Assembly: GCF_001466725.1 (NCBI RefSeq)
Contig: NZ_CP013650.1
Location: forward strand, 1,240,001 to 1,304,000
Origin: Lacimicrobium alkaliphilum
Lineage (GTDB): Bacteria > Pseudomonadota > Gammaproteobacteria > Enterobacterales > Alteromonadaceae
Direction: 5' to 3'
DNA: 64,000 nucleotides
The position numbers were made by a program, and so were the translations under genes. Shown piece after piece: positions 61,724-64,000 of the stretch. The notes beneath the pieces are model-generated. The model ran no database searches, was not told where the DNA came from, and saw only the letters and a program-made list of their open reading frames with translations. Position 1 is the stretch's first letter. Each line of letters begins with the position of its first letter.

Positions 61724-62469
61724 TGCACAAGTTTCACCAGTTACAGCAGCAATTTGCGCAGCACCTGAAGAATCCCGGGTTTTGTCCGGCGCCATCAGAC
61801 ATAGAAAGCCGCAGGCTTTCGATCTACAGGGATTTGTTTTTCAACAATATTCTCGGGTTTCTCGGTAATGGTTTTCCGGTATTGCAGTCATTGTATGATG
61901 AAAAAGTCTGGCGGCAGCTTTGCCGGCAGTTCTATCATCAGCATCATTGTCGTTCCCCTTATTTTGTGGATATCAGTAAAGAGTTTGTAGAGTTTCTGGC
62001 CAACGAATATCAGCCTTTGCCATCTGATCCCTCCTTTTTAGCTGAACTGGCTCATTATGAATGGGTCGAACTGGCAATCAGTATCAACAAAGACATCCCC
62101 TCCGGTGAATACTGGGACGGCGAGCAGGACTACAGCAGTATTCAGATGTCTGAACTGGCCTGGTTGCTGAGCTACCAGTTTCCGGTACACAAGATTTGCC
62201 CGGAGTTTCAGCCACAGCAGGCAAGTGGTCCATACTTTTTTGTTGTTTGCAGGGATAAAGATGATGAAGTCTGCTTTACCGGCATCGATCAGGTGAACGC
62301 CTTTATGCTTAACCATATTGAGCAACAGGGGCCCATTGAGTTAGATAGTTTATTTAGTGCAATGGAACAGGCGATGCCCCAGTTCCCCTCTGACCAGTTA
62401 CAGGAGCAGGCTAAAAAAGCACTGGATGCATTTATGCAAAAACAGGTGCTGTTGCTCCCTCAGAATTAA
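61723..62469 (+). CDS. hvfC: DUF2063 precursor-recognition partner
   Basis: The 248-residue protein has the DUF2063 N-terminal domain (LQQQFAQHLKNPG, RLSIYRDLFFNNILGFLGNGFPVLQSLYDEKVWRQLCRQFYHQHHCRSPYFVDISKEFVEFL) and a C-terminal part of weaker similarity. DUF2063 proteins form complexes with DUF692 enzymes and are thought to bind the precursor leader. It starts on the hvfB stop region and ends the operon. No DoxX-family fourth gene follows, unlike many hvf/buf loci. Confidence 0.93.
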   Translation: MHKFHQLQQQFAQHLKNPGFCPAPSDIESRRLSIYRDLFFNNILGFLGNGFPVLQSLYDEKVWRQLCRQFYHQHHCRSPYFVDISKEFVEFLANEYQPLPSDPSFLAELAHYEWVELAISINKDIPSGEYWDGEQDYSSIQMSELAWLLSYQFPVHKICPEFQPQQASGPYFFVVCRDKDDEVCFTGIDQVNAFMLNHIEQQGPIELDSLFSAMEQAMPQFPSDQLQEQAKKALDAFMQKQVLLLPQN

Positions 62470-62549
62470 AGGGTAACAGGAGTTACGCCTATGAATTCAA
62501 CTTGCTTTGGATTAAAATTTGCCGCTGTTGTTAATCAGGGTAAAGCGTC

Positions 62550-62672
62550 ATGCATCAAGATAATGAATTCAAAGATCCCTTCAATATGAAATACCTGCTG
62601 GCTGCGCTGGTTGTGCTGCTGGCCTTGCCTTTATTGCATGTTATTCTTGCCTGGGGTGTTTACTATTTTTAA
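62550..62672 (+). CDS. small single-helix membrane peptide
   Basis: A 40-residue ORF starts MHQDNEFKDPFNMKY and continues into one strongly hydrophobic helix (LLAALVVLLALPLLHVILAW). AGGG nine bases before the ATG is a possible ribosome site. It lies between the DUF2063 gene and apt on the same strand. It was not matched to a family, and codon use and the clear N-terminal polar/helix layout are the only support. Confidence 0.5.
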   Translation: MHQDNEFKDPFNMKYLLAALVVLLALPLLHVILAWGVYYF

Positions 62673-62705
62673 CCGGTTGCGTGAAATGGCGAAGGGGCAA
62701 GGCTG

Positions 62706-63242
62706 ATGAGTGCAGAATATATCAAGTCTGTGATTACTACTGTGCCGGATTACCCTAAGCCCGGCGTCCAGTTTCGTGACGTGACTTCGGTTATGCAGGA
62801 TAAAAAGGCGTTTGCCAGTTGTATTGATTTACTCGCAGAACATTACCAGTCCCATCAGTTTGATAAGATAGCAGGTACCGAGGCAAGAGGTTTTATCTTT
62901 GGTGCGCCACTGGCTAAAGCGCTGGGGGCCGGTTTTGTGCCGGTGCGCAAGTTTAACAAACTACCCAGAGCTGTGATTCAGCAAAGCTATGAACTGGAAT
63001 ACGGAACCGATGTGCTGGAGTTGCATCAGGATGCTATAGGTCGGGGCGAACGGATACTGCTACTGGATGATTTACTGGCAACCGGCGGAACTATGCTGGC
63101 GACCGCTCGTCTGGTGCGCCAGTTAGGTGGTATCGTCGATCACGCGGCTTTTGTGATCAATCTGCCTGACCTTGGTGGCGCGGCGAAACTGTCTGAGCAG
63201 AATATCAGTTGTCATTTTTTGTGTGAGTTCGAGGGAGATTAA
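62706..63242 (+). CDS. apt: adenine phosphoribosyltransferase
   Basis: Apt salvages adenine to AMP using PRPP. The 178-residue protein has the family blocks [48 protein letters not shown], and the PRPP-binding [17 protein letters not shown]. It is followed eight bases later by dnaX, a conserved gammaproteobacterial order. Confidence 0.97.
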   Translation: MSAEYIKSVITTVPDYPKPGVQFRDVTSVMQDKKAFASCIDLLAEHYQSHQFDKIAGTEARGFIFGAPLAKALGAGFVPVRKFNKLPRAVIQQSYELEYGTDVLELHQDAIGRGERILLLDDLLATGGTMLATARLVRQLGGIVDHAAFVINLPDLGGAAKLSEQNISCHFLCEFEGD

Positions 63243-63250
63243 CAGACTCT

Positions 63251-64000
63251 ATGAGTTATCAGGTTCTTGCACGTAAATGGCGCCCGGCAAACTTTGCGCA
63301 ACTGGTTGGACAGGAGCATGTGGTCAGTGCCATCTCTAATGCGCTGGACAATGATCGTCTTCATCACGCCTATTTGTTTACCGGTACCCGTGGGGTTGGT
63401 AAGACCACCATTGCGCGGATTTTTTCCAAGAGCCTTAACTGTGAACAGGGACTGGGTGCGACTCCTTGTGGTCAGTGTTCAACCTGTCAGGAAATCGATT
63501 CCGGTAGCTTTGTTGATTTACTCGAGATCGATGCGGCTTCGCGCACCAAGGTAGAAGATACCCGCGAGCTGCTGGATAATGTGCAGTACCGGCCGACCCG
63601 GGGGCGCTTCAAGGTTTATCTGATCGATGAAGTACATATGCTCTCCAAGCACAGCTTCAATGCGCTGTTAAAGACTCTGGAAGAGCCTCCACCTCATGTA
63701 AAATTTCTGCTGGCCACGACGGATCCACAAAAACTGCCGGTTACCATATTATCCCGCTGTCTGCAGTTTAATCTCAAAGCCCTTTCCAGAGAGCAGATCT
63801 CCAAGCAACTGAAGCATATCCTTTCGCAGGAGAGCATCCAGTCAGACATCGAAGCGCTGGCTCAGATTGCCCGGGCTGCTAACGGAAGTATGCGTGATGC
63901 GCTGAGCCTTACTGACCAGGCTATTGCTCAGGGCAATGGTCAGGTGTCGGTGCGGGTAGTGGTCGATATGCTCGGCCTGATGGATAAAAATCAGGTCCTG
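63251..64000 (+). CDS. dnaX: DNA polymerase III subunits tau/gamma, 5' part (runs off window end)
   Basis: DnaX is the clamp-loader ATPase of the replicase. The frame is open from the ATG at 63251 (MSYQVLARKWRPANFAQLVGQ) to the last base, 250 codons. It has Walker A GTRGVGKTT, a four-cysteine zinc module (NCEQG, PCGQCSTCQ) and Walker B VYLIDEVHML, then SRCLQFNLKAL. The tau-specific region and any frameshift site for gamma lie outside the window. Confidence 0.97.
   Translation, partial: MSYQVLARKWRPANFAQLVGQEHVVSAISNALDNDRLHHAYLFTGTRGVGKTTIARIFSKSLNCEQGLGATPCGQCSTCQEIDSGSFVDLLEIDAASRTKVEDTRELLDNVQYRPTRGRFKVYLIDEVHMLSKHSFNALLKTLEEPPPHVKFLLATTDPQKLPVTILSRCLQFNLKALSREQISKQLKHILSQESIQSDIEALAQIARAANGSMRDALSLTDQAIAQGNGQVSVRVVVDMLGLMDKNQVL

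Overview
The window looks like a chromosomal segment of a marine-type gammaproteobacterium, most likely an alteromonad (Alteromonadales, Alteromonadaceae). This is inferred from the housekeeping proteins (UvrB, ClpX, Lon, HupB, DnaX), the joined psp and sap loci, a TonB2-type six-gene operon, a large TonB-dependent receptor, and phenylalanine/tyrosine degradation genes controlled by a TyrR/PhhR-type regulator. Coding density is high. No prophage, CRISPR array or rRNA operon is visible.

Layout. 1-6.1 kb: 3' part of uvrB, a LysR regulator, then a leftward group (YaiI family, membrane diguanylate cyclase, DUF3524 glycosyltransferase). 6.2-8.4 kb: AbgT transporter and a DnaJ-related protein. 8.6-10.9 kb: aroF-tyrA. 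10.9-12.6 kb: iron and redox genes (bacterioferritin, bfd, peroxiredoxin). 12.7-17.2 kb: a Gld-type ABC export operon. 17.2-19.3 kb: folD-DUF1415 and a Pro-Arg-His tRNA cluster. 19.6-28.4 kb: protein quality control (tig, clpP, clpX, lon, hupB, ppiD). A palindromic mobile-looking element separates clpP from clpX, and a sigma32-like promoter precedes lon. 28.5-39.0 kb: sapABCDF and pspF leftward, pspABC-ycjX-ycjF rightward from a sigma54-like promoter. 39.1-44.3 kb: phhA-phhB, tyrR, fahA-maiA. 44.25-46.02 kb: an inverted-repeat-flanked cassette carrying a four-helix-bundle protein gene that an IS3-family element has split just after its start codon. 46.0-49.6 kb: Lrp regulator, branched-chain/aromatic amino acid dehydrogenase, 4.5S RNA gene, ComFB-like protein, tryptophan 2,3-dioxygenase. 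49.9-60.0 kb: TonB-dependent receptor, TPR-sulfotransferase, and the DUF3450-TtpC-ExbB-ExbD-TonB-TPR operon. 60.2-62.5 kb: a copper-associated RiPP-type locus, with a secreted precursor carrying twelve EGKCG motifs, a DUF692/MNIO enzyme and a DUF2063 partner. 62.5-64 kb: a 40-residue membrane peptide, apt and the 5' part of dnaX.

The most interesting items are the EGKCG precursor/MNIO locus, a family of three-hairpin repeats placed directly behind transcription terminators (six copies, with compensatory base changes), the four-helix-bundle cassette with its IS insertion, the clpP-clpX element, and a bacterioferritin that has lost three of its six ferroxidase ligands.
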